From an uncultured Thermomicrobiales bacterium (lineage in GTDB: Bacteria; Chloroflexota; Chloroflexia; Thermomicrobiales; UBA6265), in contig CADCWJ010000797.1 of NCBI GenBank assembly GCA_902806365.1, positions 1-5,236 on the forward strand: DNA of 5,236 nucleotides, read 5' to 3'. Of the stretch, positions 5,050 to 5,236 are shown one piece after another. Numbering within the stretch: the first letter of the stretch is position 1; every line of letters begins with the position of its first letter. The position numbers and the translations under genes are program-made. The notes beneath the pieces were generated by a model. That model saw only the letters and a program-made list of their open reading frames with translations, had not been told where the DNA came from and ran no database searches.

Positions 5050-5068
5050 TCCCGGGACGACCCCGGGA
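5050..5068 (-). terminator. Perfect hairpin just after the RNHCP stop codon
   Basis: TCCCGGG (5050-5056), a five-base loop and CCCGGGA (5062-5068) form a perfect 7-base-pair stem, two bases after the TGA of the minus-strand gene. Position and GC strength suit a transcription end or 3'-end stabilising hairpin. The minus-strand sequence after it (GCCTTCACG) has no run of T, so a classical intrinsic terminator is not supported. It is a convergent region, so it may serve both directions. Confidence 0.45.
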
Positions 5069-5070
5069 AA

Positions 5071-5236
5071 TCAGTTGTTGGCCAGAGCGCCGTCGAGTCG
5101 CGATGGGTCGTCCGGATCGATAAGCGGGATCTCGAGCAGGAGCACCGGGTTGTCGTCGGCGGCGATCCGGTTGGGATCGCGTTTTCCGCATCCCAGGCAC
5201 TCGTGGATCAAAACCTCTTCCCCGTTGCGCCGGGTG
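5071..5236 (-). CDS. RNHCP-domain protein, C-terminal fragment (5' end outside window)
   Basis: Read on the minus strand from 5235 the frame is open for 54 residues to TGA at 5073-5071. The segment LIHECLGCGKRDPNRIAADD (residues 9-28), followed by NPVLLLEIPL, matches the C-terminal half of RNHCP-domain proteins, small zinc-binding-looking proteins named for an Arg-Asn-His-Cys-Pro motif. That motif would lie beyond the right edge of the window. The visible knuckle C13-x2-C16 would pair with cysteines in the missing half. The 'PNRIAADDNP' segment is the most diagnostic part. The family is found in Actinobacteria and other high-GC lineages, and its function is not established. The acidic ending DPDDPSRLDGALANN is ordinary. 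Confidence 0.8.
   Translation of the reverse strand, partial: TRRNGEEVLIHECLGCGKRDPNRIAADDNPVLLLEIPLIDPDDPSRLDGALANN

Overview
The window is a GC-rich bacterial segment with compact genes, G/C-rich third codon positions and mixed ATG/GTG starts. No RNA gene, insertion sequence or CRISPR array is visible. The gene families (ABC-2 export, an HTH/PIN toxin-antitoxin pair, an APH-fold kinase, an RNHCP protein) fit a high-GC Chloroflexota (Thermomicrobia-like) or actinobacterial chromosome. That placement is an impression from composition and gene content, not a proven assignment.

Layout, left to right. (1) Positions 1-986, plus strand: the 3' end of an ABC transporter ATPase overlaps (ATGA) the complete permease gene of the same exporter. 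(2) Positions 987-1327: a convergent gap in which I recognise no gene. (3) Positions 1328-3690, minus strand, transcribed right to left: an excisionase/MerR-like HTH antitoxin, a PIN-domain (VapC-type) toxin, a small zinc-ribbon protein with one transmembrane segment, and, after a 165-base gap, an APH/choline-kinase-fold phosphotransferase. The first three are close enough to be one operon. The kinase may be co-transcribed or have its own promoter. (4) Positions 3691-3941: a divergent intergenic region with three dyad symmetries and weak promoter-like hexamers facing both ways. (5) Positions 3942-4901, plus strand: a metallo-beta-lactamase-fold hydrolase with all metal ligands present. (6) Positions 4902-5070: a convergent gap with hairpins. 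(7) Positions 5071-5236, minus strand: the C-terminal end of an RNHCP-domain protein running off the window.

The most interesting part is the minus-strand cluster. A PIN toxin is paired with an HTH antitoxin of the excisionase type rather than the usual AbrB, RHH or Phd type, and a membrane zinc-ribbon protein follows 23 bases after the toxin. The pair looks intact: all four acidic PIN residues are present, and an 11-base imperfect inverted repeat lies just upstream of the antitoxin as a candidate autoregulatory operator. The rest is ordinary housekeeping or accessory content.
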